DNA from: Microbacterium sp. BR1
Lineage (GTDB): Bacteria; Actinomycetota; Actinomycetes; Actinomycetales; Microbacteriaceae
Reading direction: 5' to 3'
Assembly (NCBI RefSeq): GCF_002812725.1
Contig: NZ_NMUN01000002.1
Span: forward strand, 186,001 to 250,000
Length of the DNA: 64,000 nt
Made by a program: the position numbers and the translations under genes. The notes under the pieces are model-generated. The model was not told the origin of the DNA, made no database searches, and saw nothing but the letters and a program-made list of their open reading frames with translations. Positions 30,469-39,274 of this stretch are shown here, one piece after another. Numbering within the stretch: the first letter of the stretch is position 1; each line of letters begins with the position of its first letter.

Positions 30469-31149
30469 ATGATGGCCACTGCTGGCAAGCGCACGAACTG
30501 GTTCGCGATCTGGGTGAGCGTCGCCGTGGTCGCGGTCGTCGTGGTGGCGGGTGTCGCCGTCGTTCTCATCAACAACGCGGCGTCGGACCCCGGCCCGGCG
30601 CCCGAGGCCGCCATCGTCAACACCGAGACCGGTGCGATCTCGGTCGGGGACGGTCCGGACGTCGTCGCGACCTACATCGACTTCATGTGCCCGATCTGCA
30701 AGCAGTTCGAGGGGGTCTACGGCGAGACGCTCAACAAGCTCGTCGCCGACGGGTCGATCACGCTCGAGTACCACCCCGTCGCGATCCTGGACAGCAGGTC
30801 GCAGGGCACCGCGTTCTCGACGCGCGCGGCGAACGCGCTGTACTGCGTCGCGGTCACGACGCCCCAGGCGGTCACGCCGTTCGTCACCGCCATGTACGCG
30901 AAACAGCCCGCCGAGGGCACGCCGGGACTCACGGACGACGAGATCATCTCGATTGCGACGGATGCCGGGGCGGGGGACATCGCGTCGTGCGTCACCGACC
31001 GCACCTACGGTGGCTTCGTCACGACGCAGACGAAGACGATCCCCCGGAACTCCCAGGGCCAAGCCGGCACCCCCACCGCCACATTCAACGGCGAGCGGAT
31101 CGATCTGACCGGTGATCCGCAGGTTGATATCGTCAACCGCCTGCGCTGA
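30469..31149 (+). CDS. Membrane-anchored DsbA/thioredoxin-fold protein
   Basis: The 226-residue protein has an N-terminal membrane anchor (about 12-36, very Val-rich) and an extracytoplasmic thioredoxin-like domain of the DsbA family with a CPIC motif at 74-77 (DFMCPICKQFEG). A second Cys pair-like residue is present in IASCVTDR. It probably oxidises or isomerises disulfides in exported proteins. A GTAGGAG ribosome site precedes the ATGATG start, so 30472 is an alternative. It sits between map and infA, which are adjacent in most relatives of this operon, and is followed by the infA promoter. Confidence 0.9.
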   Translation: MMATAGKRTNWFAIWVSVAVVAVVVVAGVAVVLINNAASDPGPAPEAAIVNTETGAISVGDGPDVVATYIDFMCPICKQFEGVYGETLNKLVADGSITLEYHPVAILDSRSQGTAFSTRAANALYCVAVTTPQAVTPFVTAMYAKQPAEGTPGLTDDEIISIATDAGAGDIASCVTDRTYGGFVTTQTKTIPRNSQGQAGTPTATFNGERIDLTGDPQVDIVNRLR

Positions 31150-31206
31150 CGGCTGCGGCGTCCGTGCCCGGTTCGCCGGAGGCGTAGCGCAGCGTGCCGC
31201 AAGCAT

Positions 31207-31235
31207 TTGCCTCGGGCATCCGTCTCGGATACCAT
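31207..31235 (+). promoter_or_regulatory. SigA-type promoter before infA
   Basis: TTGCCT (31207-31212) and TACCAT (31230-31235) are 17 bp apart. Transcription would start near 31242, about 113 nt before the infA start, making infA-rpmJ-rpsM-rpsK a separately started unit. Confidence 0.65.
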
Positions 31236-31354
31236 AGATCCTTGGTGCCTTGCGCCGTCTATCGGCGTGTCTCACGACCTCGCTCTCGGGCGAGTCGTCG
31301 CACCGAAATCCCACCCACCGCAGACCGACCGGTCTGCCCAGCGTTAGCGAGTGT

Positions 31355-31576
31355 ATGGCCAAGAAAGACGGTGTCATCGAGATCGAGGGCGTGATCTCCG
31401 AGGCGCTTCCCAACGCGATGTTCCGCGTTGAGCTGAGCAACGGACACAAGGTCCTGGCCACGATCTCGGGCAAGATGCGGCAGAACTACATCCGCATCAT
31501 TCCCGAAGACCGCGTCGTCGTGGAGCTGAGCCCCTACGACCTCACGCGCGGTCGCATCGTCTACCGCTATCGCTAG
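31355..31576 (+). CDS. infA: Translation initiation factor IF-1
   Basis: The 73-residue single-domain OB-fold protein ([20 protein letters not shown], ending [11 protein letters not shown]) binds the A site of the 30S subunit during initiation. Length and start are exactly those of the family. A TTGCCT/TACCAT promoter lies upstream and a small hairpin separates it from rpmJ. Confidence 0.98.
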   Translation: MAKKDGVIEIEGVISEALPNAMFRVELSNGHKVLATISGKMRQNYIRIIPEDRVVVELSPYDLTRGRIVYRYR

Positions 31577-31607
31577 ACCGGTCGAGAAGTAACGGCCTGT
31601 TTCGGCA

Positions 31608-31629
31608 GGCTCAGCAACCGTGCTGAGCC
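31608..31629 (+). repeat. Hairpin with REP-like core between infA and rpmJ
   Basis: GGCTCAGCA (31608-31616) pairs perfectly with TGCTGAGCC (31621-31629) around an ACCG loop. The context TTCGGCAGGCTCAGCAACC is close to the TTCGACAGGCTCAGGA-type extragenic repeat; a related core lies after fusA. Confidence 0.5.
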
Positions 31630-31664
31630 GGTCGCAGGTACGAAGACAGCGAACAGGAAACATC

Positions 31665-31781
31665 ATGAAGGTCAACCCCAGCGTCAAGCCCATTTGCGAT
31701 CACTGCAAGATCATCCGCCGTCACGGCGTGGTCATGGTGATCTGCAAGAGCAACCCGCGCCACAAGCAGCGCCAGGGCTGA
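31665..31781 (+). CDS. rpmJ: 50S ribosomal protein L36
   Basis: This 38-residue gene reads [14 protein letters not shown] and ends NPRHKQRQG. It is the zinc-binding C+ form with ligands C11, C14, C27 and H33. A CAGGAAACATC leader precedes the ATG. It lies between infA and rpsM as in most bacteria. Confidence 0.96.
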   Translation: MKVNPSVKPICDHCKIIRRHGVVMVICKSNPRHKQRQG

Positions 31782-31845
31782 GACGCTCCCGCTCTTTCTG
31801 CAAGAACAGCAACACAGCACACAACTGAACACATACGGCAGTTTC

Positions 31846-31899
31846 AGAACCCCGTCCCGAGAAGTCAGGGCGGGGGGACACCCCGGGCGGAGGCCCGGG
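31846..31899 (+). other. Structured leader of rpsM
   Basis: In the 163-bp gap before rpsM, CCCCGTCCC at about 31850 can pair imperfectly with GGGCGGGG, and CCCGGGC (31882-31888) pairs perfectly with GCCCGGG (31893-31899) around a GGAG loop. These may be a translational control element or a transcript processing site; the role is not known. Confidence 0.4.
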
Positions 31900-31944
31900 C
31901 ACCGATTCTGCTCCACACCTCCACACACCTCCTAGGAGAGCCGC

Positions 31945-32325
31945 ATGGCACGTCTTGCTGGCGTCGACATCCCGCGCGATAAGCGCGTGGTCATCGCCCT
32001 GACCTACATCTACGGCATCGGCCGTACCCGTTCCGTCGAGATCCTGAACGCCCTCGAGATCGACCCCGACGTCCGCGTCAAGGACCTCGCGGACGAACAG
32101 CTCGTTCAGCTGCGTGACCACATCGAGGCCACGTACAAGGTTGAGGGTGACCTTCGCCGCGAGGTCGCCTCCGACATCCGCCGCAAGGTCGAGATCGGGT
32201 CCTATCAGGGGATCCGCCACCGTCGTGGCCTGCCCGTCCACGGACAGCGCACCAAGACGAACGCCCGTACGCGCAAGGGCCCCAAGCGCACCGTCGCCGG
32301 CAAGAAGAAGGCGGGCCGTAAGTAG
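31945..32325 (+). CDS. rpsM: 30S ribosomal protein S13
   Basis: The 126-residue protein is S13, which bridges to the 50S subunit and contacts the P-site tRNA through its basic tail. It begins [26 protein letters not shown] and has the [21 protein letters not shown] signature. A CCTAGGAGA ribosome site precedes it. It starts the alpha operon proper. Confidence 0.98.
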   Translation: MARLAGVDIPRDKRVVIALTYIYGIGRTRSVEILNALEIDPDVRVKDLADEQLVQLRDHIEATYKVEGDLRREVASDIRRKVEIGSYQGIRHRRGLPVHGQRTKTNARTRKGPKRTVAGKKKAGRK

Positions 32326-32372
32326 TCCTCGCGGGCTCAGGCACCGGCTCCCAGGTTTAGGAGAACAACGCA

Positions 32373-32771
32373 ATGGCACAGGCCAAGACCGCCGTACGCA
32401 AGCCGCGGCGCAAAGAGAAGAAGAACATCGCGCTGGGTCACGCCCACATCAAGTCGACGTTCAACAACACGATCGTTTCGATCACCGACCCCTCGGGTGC
32501 AGTCATCAGCTGGGCCTCGTCGGGCGGCGTGGGCTTCAAGGGCTCGCGCAAGTCGACCCCGTACGCGGCCGGTATGGCCGCCGAGTCGGCCGCTCGCCAG
32601 GCTCAGGAGCACGGAGTGAAGAAGGTCGACGTCTTCGTCAAGGGACCCGGTTCCGGACGCGAGACGGCGATCCGTTCGCTCACGGCCGCGGGCCTCGAGG
32701 TCGGTTCGATCCAGGACGTCACGCCGCAGGCACACAACGGCTGCCGTCCCCCCAAGCGCCGCCGCGTCTGA
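32373..32771 (+). CDS. rpsK: 30S ribosomal protein S11
   Basis: The 132-residue protein is S11, part of the mRNA exit channel. It has an Arg/Lys-rich start, the [15 protein letters not shown] segment and the C-terminal signature [18 protein letters not shown]. rpsD, which follows rpsK in many bacteria, is absent; a 175-bp gap leads to rpoA. Confidence 0.98.
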   Translation: MAQAKTAVRKPRRKEKKNIALGHAHIKSTFNNTIVSITDPSGAVISWASSGGVGFKGSRKSTPYAAGMAAESAARQAQEHGVKKVDVFVKGPGSGRETAIRSLTAAGLEVGSIQDVTPQAHNGCRPPKRRRV

Positions 32772-32946
32772 TCCCCGAGCCGGGGCGCCTCGTGCGCTCC
32801 GGCTATCGGTCGTCGCGCCGTCTCACTGATTTGCGGATGCCTGGACGTGCGCTCTATGCGCGGGTACGAGCATCCCCCGAGAAAAACTCAACAACCTCAC
32901 CCATGCAAGTGTCATATAGCGGGCACTTAGCCGAAAGGAACACACA

Positions 32947-33936
32947 GTGCTCATCGCACAGCGTCCCACTCTGACCGAGGAAAAGATCGCGGAGTTCCGC
33001 AGCCGCTTCATCATCGAGCCGCTCGAGCCCGGATTCGGATACACGATCGGCAATGCGCTCCGTCGTAGCCTGCTCTCGTCGATCCCCGGTGCAGCCGTCA
33101 CGAGCATCCGCATCGATGGCGTCCTCCACGAGTTCACCACGATCCCCGGTGTCAAGGAAGATGTCACCGAGATCATCCTGAACATCAAGCAGCTCGTCGT
33201 TTCGTCCGAGCGCGATGAGCCCATCACGGCTTACCTGCGCAAGACGGGTGCCGGCCAGGTCACGGCCGCCGACATCTCCGCTCCCGCGGGCGTCGAGATC
33301 CACAACCCCGAGCTTGTCATCGCGACGCTCAACGACACCGCGAAGTTCGAGCTCGAGCTGACGATCGAGCGTGGCCGTGGCTACGTGTCGGCGACGCAGA
33401 ACCGCAACGAGTACGCCGAGGCCGGTCAGGTTCCGATCGACTCGATCTACTCGCCGGTCCTCAAGGTCAGCTACCGGGTCGACGCGACGCGTGCCGGTGA
33501 GCGCACCGACTTCGACAAGCTCGTGCTGGACGTCGAGACCAAGTCCTCGATCGCCCCGCGTGACGCGGTCGCCTCGGCCGGTCGCACGCTGACCGAGCTG
33601 TTCGGCCTCGCCCGCGAACTGAACGTCGAGGCCGAGGGCATCGAGATCGGCCCCGCGCCGGTCGAGACCGTTCTCTCGAACGAGCTGTCGATGCCGATCG
33701 AAGACCTCGATCTGTCCGTCCGTTCGTACAACTGCCTCAAGCGCGAGGGCATCAACACGGTCAGCGAGCTCGTTGCGCTCTCCGAGACCCAGCTGATGAA
33801 CATTCGCAACTTCGGTCAGAAGTCGGTCGATGAGGTGCGCGACAAGCTCATCTCGCTCGGCCTGTCGCTCAAGGATTCCGTGCCCGGCTTCGACGGCGCG
33901 CACTTCTACGGCGGCTACGACGACGAGACCGTCTGA
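32947..33936 (+). CDS. rpoA: RNA polymerase alpha subunit
   Basis: The 329-residue protein has the N-terminal assembly domain ([20 protein letters not shown], needed for dimerisation and beta binding), a linker, and the C-terminal DNA/activator-binding domain ([17 protein letters not shown], then [12 protein letters not shown]). GTG 32947 follows CCGAAAGGAACACACA and gives the usual start [14 protein letters not shown]. The 175-bp gap before it contains TTGCGG (32831) and TATGCG (32855) at 18 bp, a weak promoter candidate. Confidence 0.98.
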   Translation: MLIAQRPTLTEEKIAEFRSRFIIEPLEPGFGYTIGNALRRSLLSSIPGAAVTSIRIDGVLHEFTTIPGVKEDVTEIILNIKQLVVSSERDEPITAYLRKTGAGQVTAADISAPAGVEIHNPELVIATLNDTAKFELELTIERGRGYVSATQNRNEYAEAGQVPIDSIYSPVLKVSYRVDATRAGERTDFDKLVLDVETKSSIAPRDAVASAGRTLTELFGLARELNVEAEGIEIGPAPVETVLSNELSMPIEDLDLSVRSYNCLKREGINTVSELVALSETQLMNIRNFGQKSVDEVRDKLISLGLSLKDSVPGFDGAHFYGGYDDETV

Positions 33937-33975
33937 CCGCGGACCCCGACCCGATTCATCCTGGAGTAGATACTC

Positions 33976-34527
33976 ATGCCCAAGCCCACGAAGGGTCCCC
34001 GCCTCGGCGGCGGTCCTGCCCACGAGCGCCTGCTGCTTGCGAACCTCGCCGCGGCCCTCTTCACGCACAAGTCGATTCAGACGACCGAGACCAAGGCCAA
34101 GCGCCTCCGTCCCCTCGCTGAGCGCCTGATCACGTTCGCGAAGCGCGGTGACCTGCACGCGCGTCGTCGCGTGCTGGGCATCATCGGCGATCGCGAGGTC
34201 GTGCACGTGCTGTTCACCGAGATCGCCCCGCTGGTCGCGGAGCGCGAGGGTGGCTACACGCGCATCGTCAAGATCGGCAACCGCAAGGGCGACAACGCCC
34301 CCATGGCCGTCATCGAGCTCGTGCTCGAGCCGGTGACGCCGAAGGTCAAGTCGTCGAAGAAGTCGGATGCCGCGGCCCCCGCTGCGACGCCTGCCGCTGT
34401 CGAAGAGGCGCCCGCCGACGAGACTCCGGTCGCCGTCGAAGACGCCGATGTTGAGGTGTCGGACACCGACGCCGAGGCCCCGGCCGGTGCCGCGGAGGCT
34501 GCCGCCGAGGACGCCGAAGCGAAGTAG
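33976..34527 (+). CDS. rplQ: 50S ribosomal protein L17 with acidic Ala-rich tail
   Basis: Canonical L17 ([20 protein letters not shown], then [18 protein letters not shown]) covers about 120 residues. The remaining ~60 residues are an Ala/Glu/Asp/Val-rich acidic tail ending AAAEDAEAK, unlike the basic extensions of rpsQ and rplO. It closes the alpha operon and is followed by a long perfect terminator. Confidence 0.96.
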   Translation: MPKPTKGPRLGGGPAHERLLLANLAAALFTHKSIQTTETKAKRLRPLAERLITFAKRGDLHARRRVLGIIGDREVVHVLFTEIAPLVAEREGGYTRIVKIGNRKGDNAPMAVIELVLEPVTPKVKSSKKSDAAAPAATPAAVEEAPADETPVAVEDADVEVSDTDAEAPAGAAEAAAEDAEAK

Positions 34528-34541
34528 TACTCGTATGCCGT

Positions 34542-34579
34542 CATGAGGCCCGCGCCCCTCCGGGGGTGCGGGCCTCATG
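34542..34579 (+). terminator. Terminator after rplQ
   Basis: CATGAGGCCCGCGCCCC (34542-34558) pairs with GGGGTGCGGGCCTCATG (34563-34579) over 17 bp with one G-T wobble and a 4-nt loop. It lies 14 bp after the rplQ stop and ends the ribosomal region. Confidence 0.88.
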
Positions 34580-34655
34580 CTGTGTGCGGCGCGTCGCGGC
34601 GCGGATTTCATCTGCACCCGCATCCAGTGCAACACTTAGCGCTGGAGGGATCTCT

Positions 34656-35324
34656 GTGATCAATTTTGACTTGGAGAACGCGGTAACGCTGTCACATCGC
34701 TCGATTTCGGCGCGTTCCGACGTCCGTCGTCGTGCGCTTCGCGCACTCGCCGCGATGGCGATGGTCTCGGCGCTCGCTTTGACGGGGTGCTCGGGGGGCT
34801 TGCCGTGGGATCAGCCATCCGCATCCGCCGGGGCATCCGGTACCACCGTGCCCGCACCGGTCCCCAATGACCTGTCGAGCGGCTCGACCGCACGCACCCT
34901 CTCGGCCGGTGCCGTGGGGGTCTCGATCAACTACTGGTCCACGCTCAACATGGCCGACTGGACCTCCGGCGCGCTCAAGCCTGTCAGCATCAGCCTGATC
35001 ACGAGCGTCACCCCGAACGATGGCCAGAAGGTCTACCTGCAGCGCGCGACGATGGTGGCCGTTCCGGGAACGCTCGACACGACTTTTGACCCGCTCGCAC
35101 CCCAGAACGACCAGTCCACCGTTGCCCCCGGGTATCTTGTTCTCGACCCCTACAGCTACTCGCAGACCTTCAACGTCGGCCCGGTGCCGGCAGAGGCGAC
35201 GCTCGTCACCCTCCAGTTCACCTACGACTTCCTCGTCCAGACGACGCCGACATCCACCGAGTACGCCAAACAGAGCGCGTCCGACACCCTGACCGTCGCA
35301 ATCGTCCCGCAGCCCACGGAGTAG
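34656..35324 (+). CDS. Predicted lipoprotein, hypothetical
   Basis: The 222-residue protein has a basic N-region of about 30 residues (SDVRRRALRALAAM), a hydrophobic core and a lipobox ALTGC with C45 as the lipidation site, followed by a Ser/Pro/Ala linker. The rest is predicted to be a beta-rich domain (about 80-220) with no recognised family. GTG 34656 is preceded by CTGGAGGG; no shorter start leaves a full signal peptide. It lies directly upstream of the GT2 glycosyltransferase, so a role in cell-surface glycan export or attachment is possible but unproven. Confidence 0.75.
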   Translation: MINFDLENAVTLSHRSISARSDVRRRALRALAAMAMVSALALTGCSGGLPWDQPSASAGASGTTVPAPVPNDLSSGSTARTLSAGAVGVSINYWSTLNMADWTSGALKPVSISLITSVTPNDGQKVYLQRATMVAVPGTLDTTFDPLAPQNDQSTVAPGYLVLDPYSYSQTFNVGPVPAEATLVTLQFTYDFLVQTTPTSTEYAKQSASDTLTVAIVPQPTE

Positions 35325-35354
35325 TAACATTCGCGAGTAAGACCCTTTTCCCCA

Positions 35355-35431
35355 GGTGCCGCACCTGTCAGTCTTCGACAGATCCTGCGGTGCCGCCAAG
35401 GCCGCACTGAGCATCCCCTGAGTCAGTGCGG
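35355..35431 (+). promoter_or_regulatory. Structured leader between lipoprotein and GT2 genes
   Basis: GGTGCCGCA (35355-35363) pairs with TGCGGTGCC (35386-35394) including two wobbles. Nested CTGTC (35365-35369) pairs with GACAG (35377-35381). A second stem, CCGCACTGA (35402-35410) with TCAGTGCGG (35423-35431), is perfect. The pair could be a terminator for the lipoprotein gene or a regulatory leader for the GT2 gene; no known riboswitch class was recognised. Confidence 0.45.
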
Positions 35432-35496
35432 ACACAATCGAACAACAGTCACCCGTATTTATTCCCCCGGCGTCCGCGCCGAAACACGAGGTCCCC

Positions 35497-36981
35497 ATGT
35501 CGATGCCCCCGCCCGCCGGACAGAAGGTCATGCCCTACTCGCGTCCTTCCTCCGCGCGCCCCGCTCCCGAGCCCGAAGCCGTCGAGCCCGATAACGCATT
35601 CCCGCAGGATTTCGCCGCGTCCTTGCAGGACCTGAACACGCAGCGCGCGACGATCGGATGCGTGATCCCGGCCTATAACGAAGAGGAGTCGATCGCCGGA
35701 GTGCTGCAGGGTCTGCTCGAGCAGTCGCGCGTACCCGACGTGATCCACCTGGTCGTCAACAACTCGAACGACAAGACGGTCGCGATCGCCTCCGAGTTCG
35801 CGGGTCCGCACGAGATCACGACCGAGCTGGGTGAGCAGTTCACCGAGGTCTTCGTCCATGACATCGGCAAGAACCCCGACAAGAAGGTCGGCGCGCTCAA
35901 TTACGGGTTCGCGCTGGTGGAGGGCTACGACTTCCTTCTCGGTGTGGACGGCGACACGATCGCCGACCGTCGTGCGGTCGAGTTTCTCGAGACCGAGATC
36001 ACGAGCGACACGCGCATCGGGGGCATCTCGGCGATCTACTCGATCGATGACCACCCGTTCCGCGGGCTCGCGCGCTTCCTGATCACGGGCCAGCGCTCGC
36101 AGTTCGCGGCGTTCAACCTCCACAACCTGCTGCGTGGACGCAACATGGCCGTCCTCGGCGGACAATTCTCGATCTTCTCCACGCGGGCGCTGCGCGATGT
36201 CATGCGCGAGAACCACCAGCAGACTCCGTGGGTGAAGGACAGCGAGGTCGAGGACTCACTCCTCTCGCTGCAGATCAAGAGTGCCGGATATCTCACCAAG
36301 ATCAGCCCCTATGCCCGCGCCGACGTGGGTGGCATGACGACGCTGCGCGGCCTCGACGCCCAACAGGTCAAGTGGAACTACGGTGCCATCGAGCTGATGT
36401 GGCCCGGGCAGCGCGGCGACACGAAGGGGCAGCCGTTCCACCCGAACCTGCGCGTGCGCTGGCTCGAACAGTTCAGCATGCTCGTGAACCTCTTCGTGCG
36501 CGTGGGTTTCGTGACGCTGCTGGCCGGTTCGCTGTCGATCAACGCGTTCATCTTCTCGGCGTTCTGGCTCATCCCGATCGCGATGGCCATGCTGCTGAAC
36601 CTGCGGATGGCTCTGTCGATGAAGAACCGGGACCGGCACGACGTGCTCTTCGCCGCGCTGATCGTTCCGGCCGAGCTCTACATGTGGATCAGAATCGGGC
36701 ACTTCCTGCGGTCGTGGACACGCTTCCTGTCCCGTAAGAAGGTCGACAACTGGGCCATGCAGGCCAAAGCGGAGCGCGGCGCGGGTATTGGCCACTGGAC
36801 GCCGATGTTCATCGCTATCGGTGTCGTGGCCGCGGTGGCGATCTCGTGGCAGCTGATCCCGATCACGCTGCAGTCCGGGATCCTCGCGGTCGGCTGGCCC
36901 GTGCTGGGCGTGATCACCGTGCTGCAGACGCTGAGCATGTTCATGCGGCTCATGCGCCGTCAGCACGGCTTCAAGGTCTGA
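35497..36981 (+). CDS. Processive GT2 family glycosyltransferase, membrane protein
   Basis: The 494-residue protein has a Pro-rich cytosolic start, then a GT-A domain with CVIPAYNEEES, the metal-binding VDGD motif near residues 150-153, an acidic SEVEDSLLS motif (catalytic base region) and QQVKW, a conservative form of the QxxRW motif of processive synthases. Four or five membrane helices follow (about 330-490). This is the architecture of cellulose, chitin and poly-GlcNAc type synthases, which polymerise and export beta-linked glycans. A GH6 beta-1,4-glucanase 1.2 kb away favours a beta-glucan (inference). There is no N-terminal helix pair and no PilZ domain. Confidence 0.85.
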   Translation: MSMPPPAGQKVMPYSRPSSARPAPEPEAVEPDNAFPQDFAASLQDLNTQRATIGCVIPAYNEEESIAGVLQGLLEQSRVPDVIHLVVNNSNDKTVAIASEFAGPHEITTELGEQFTEVFVHDIGKNPDKKVGALNYGFALVEGYDFLLGVDGDTIADRRAVEFLETEITSDTRIGGISAIYSIDDHPFRGLARFLITGQRSQFAAFNLHNLLRGRNMAVLGGQFSIFSTRALRDVMRENHQQTPWVKDSEVEDSLLSLQIKSAGYLTKISPYARADVGGMTTLRGLDAQQVKWNYGAIELMWPGQRGDTKGQPFHPNLRVRWLEQFSMLVNLFVRVGFVTLLAGSLSINAFIFSAFWLIPIAMAMLLNLRMALSMKNRDRHDVLFAALIVPAELYMWIRIGHFLRSWTRFLSRKKVDNWAMQAKAERGAGIGHWTPMFIAIGVVAAVAISWQLIPITLQSGILAVGWPVLGVITVLQTLSMFMRLMRRQHGFKV

Positions 36982-37020
36982 CGCACCGACCGCGGTAGTG
37001 CCGAGCCGAAACCGTCGAGG

Positions 37021-38088
37021 CTAGTTGTCGACCTCGGGCGTCATCCGGTAGCCCACGTCGCGCACGGCTTCGAGGTACATCGGAATCGGCGAGTCCATCT
37101 CGCCGAGCTTGCGTCGCAGGCTGTCGACATGGGCCTGCACGGCTCGCTTGTCGGCGTCGCCGACGTAGTACGACGTGACGTAGGACTCGCCGCGCAGAAC
37201 CAGTGTGAGGTCCGCTTTGCTCCGGATGCGGCGCCGGGACGACATGATCGTCAGCAACAGCTCGAACTCGGTTTCGGTGAGGTCGATCGGCTGGCTTCCG
37301 ACCTCGACCCGGCGTGACTCGGGTTCGAGATACAGGTCGCGATGGCGCATCCAGCCGATGTGCGGGTCGCGGCGCTCGAGCTCCGAGCCGGGTCCATCGA
37401 TCTCGCCCACGATGACGTCATCGTATGCCGGGTCCAGATGGTCGTACTCAGCGCGCGGGATCACCCGCATGGCTGGGACCGGCTCCTCGGCCCTCTCCCA
37501 CTCGCTCGGGTGGGGCTGACGCGGGGGCGGCGCCTGCTCGTATAGGCGCGTGCGCGGCGGCCCGCGATAGATCGGGGGTTCGACAGGCGGAGGAGCGACG
37601 GGCGGAGCAGGGGCCTGGACGGGGATGCTCGAGGTGTTGATGCGGGGGAAAGACGGCCCGGCGCTCTCTTGCTGACGCGGAGTGGGCGTCACGGGCGCTT
37701 CGGTGCGCGCGGGTCTGCGCAGGAAGGCATCGATTCGTGCCCGGAACTCGCGCGGGCGGAACGGCTTGACGATGTAGTCGTCGGCGCCGGCGCCGAGTCC
37801 TTGAATGACATCGGACTCTTCGGCCATGGCGCTGACCATGATGATGAAGGTCGGGCTACCACCCGCGCGGATGCGGCGGGCAGCTTCGAATCCGTCGATG
37901 CCGGGCATGCTCACGTCGAGCGTGGTGATGAGGGGCTTGTACGCCAGCGCAGCGCGCACGCCGTCCAGTCCGTTGCCCACCGAGACGACGGAGAAGCCTG
38001 CGGACTCGAAAACGCTCGCGATCAGGTGTCGGACGTCGGGGTCGTCCTCGACGATGACAGCGGTACGCAGCTCATCGGCATCGGCCAT
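37021..38088 (-). CDS. OmpR-type response regulator with long Pro-rich linker
   Basis: The 355-residue protein has a receiver domain (about 8-125) with acidic pocket E14/D15-D16, phospho-acceptor D58 (TTLDVSMPG), S86 and K108 (YIVKPF). A disordered Pro-rich linker follows (about 140-210, including APAPPVAPPPVEPP), then a C-terminal winged-helix domain (about 255-350) with LTETEFELLLTIMSS and the wing RKLGEM. OmpR-type regulators normally have about 220-240 residues, so the linker is unusual. ATG 38088 has GGGGAG upstream. No histidine kinase is adjacent, so its partner is unknown. It faces the GT2 gene tail to tail and precedes the GH6 gene. Confidence 0.88.
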   Translation of the reverse strand: MADADELRTAVIVEDDPDVRHLIASVFESAGFSVVSVGNGLDGVRAALAYKPLITTLDVSMPGIDGFEAARRIRAGGSPTFIIMVSAMAEESDVIQGLGAGADDYIVKPFRPREFRARIDAFLRRPARTEAPVTPTPRQQESAGPSFPRINTSSIPVQAPAPPVAPPPVEPPIYRGPPRTRLYEQAPPPRQPHPSEWERAEEPVPAMRVIPRAEYDHLDPAYDDVIVGEIDGPGSELERRDPHIGWMRHRDLYLEPESRRVEVGSQPIDLTETEFELLLTIMSSRRRIRSKADLTLVLRGESYVTSYYVGDADKRAVQAHVDSLRRKLGEMDSPIPMYLEAVRDVGYRMTPEVDN

Positions 38089-38200
38089 GCGGGCGCTCCC
38101 CTTGCTGATGATGGATCCCGTCGAATTCTCGCATACGTACGGCCCCGTCATTCACCGCCTGTGGACCGTGACCCGACGTGATCGCGTGTCCCGGGACCGG

Positions 38201-39202
38201 TCATTCGGTGCCGTCGTCCACGACGACCACGTCGCGCGTCAGTTCCACCGCGGCCATCGGCCACCAGGCGCCGGCCGGGGGCCCGCCGTTGCAGGCGCCA
38301 TCGCTCTCGCCGGGCACTTTGATCCACAGATTCGTGTCGACGACGTCATCGTGCACGCTGCCCGCTGGCGCTCCCACGCGGCGGTTCGGCGGGTTGCACC
38401 AGTCGCCCGTCGCCCCGACCCCGTTGCGCGACGAATCGATCACGGCGTGAGCGCCTCCGAGCTGCCTCGACAGTGCGTGCGCATACGAGATCTCGTCGCC
38501 GTCCGTGTTGTAGTTCGAGACGTTGGTCGCGAACCCGCGGACCTGGTCGATGACCCCGATCTCACGGATGAAGCCCGCCATGACCTCGGGGGAGTGCCAC
38601 GTCGAGTGGCCGCCGTCGATGTAGATCCGGGCATTCTCGGCCGAGAGATTTGCGGCGGCGCCCTGCAGCTGCGGTGCGCGCTCGGCCAGGTTGCCGCACT
38701 CCTGGGCGAGCGCTATCGAGTCCGGCTCGAGCATGATGATCGTGTCGATGCCGGATGCGCGAACTGCCGCGCCGATCTCGGCGGTCCAGATGGCGTACTG
38801 GTCCTCGGAGAGTCCACCCGCGGAGAAGTTGCCGCAATCGCGGCCGGGAAGACCGTAGATGACGATCGTCGATGTCGCGCCCTGGTCGGACGCCTCTTGT
38901 GCCAGGGACGTGACCCGCGGCCCGACCTCACCGATCGGATCGCGCTCGGGCACCAACCAGAAGGCAGTGGGCTGCCCCGCCAGGTAGGCCGCTGCCGCCC
39001 GCTCTGGCGAACCCTCGGGCGCGACCGCGGCCTGCACGGCGGCCTCCGTGTTGCTGTACACAGCCACCCGGATGTGCGCGTCCGGCGTCGCGACGTTTCC
39101 GCTTCCGTTCAGCAGAACCCACGCCGCGACACCGCCGCCGACGATCACCAAGAGCACCACGAATGTCACGACGATCGAGCGTCGTCGGCGAGAGGACTTC
39201 AC
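38201..39202 (-). CDS. Membrane-anchored glycoside hydrolase family 6 (beta-1,4-glucanase)
   Basis: The 333-residue protein has a basic N-terminus and one membrane helix (about 9-31), then a single GH6 domain. The catalytic-site motifs of GH6 are present: LPGRDC with D122, LEPDS with D161 (proton donor position) and KVPGESDG with D301, plus DGGHSTWH and NVSNY. GH6 enzymes are inverting endo- or exo-beta-1,4-glucanases. There is no cellulose-binding module, which suits a role in editing or releasing a self-made glucan rather than feeding on cellulose. The nearby GT2 synthase supports this (inference, by analogy with actinomycete GT2/GH6 pairs). Confidence 0.9.
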   Translation of the reverse strand: MKSSRRRRSIVVTFVVLLVIVGGGVAAWVLLNGSGNVATPDAHIRVAVYSNTEAAVQAAVAPEGSPERAAAAYLAGQPTAFWLVPERDPIGEVGPRVTSLAQEASDQGATSTIVIYGLPGRDCGNFSAGGLSEDQYAIWTAEIGAAVRASGIDTIIMLEPDSIALAQECGNLAERAPQLQGAAANLSAENARIYIDGGHSTWHSPEVMAGFIREIGVIDQVRGFATNVSNYNTDGDEISYAHALSRQLGGAHAVIDSSRNGVGATGDWCNPPNRRVGAPAGSVHDDVVDTNLWIKVPGESDGACNGGPPAGAWWPMAAVELTRDVVVVDDGTE

Positions 39203-39274
39203 CGCTCGAATCTATCGCGCCCGAGCGGGCGGGACCGTCCACGAGGCCGCCGCGGCGAGAGCGGGGAGCCTGCG

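Noticed and set aside
35355..35431. GT2 leader considered as a cyclic-di-GMP or cyclic-di-AMP riboswitch
   Set aside because: The conserved core nucleotides of those classes are not visible, so it is reported only as a structured leader.
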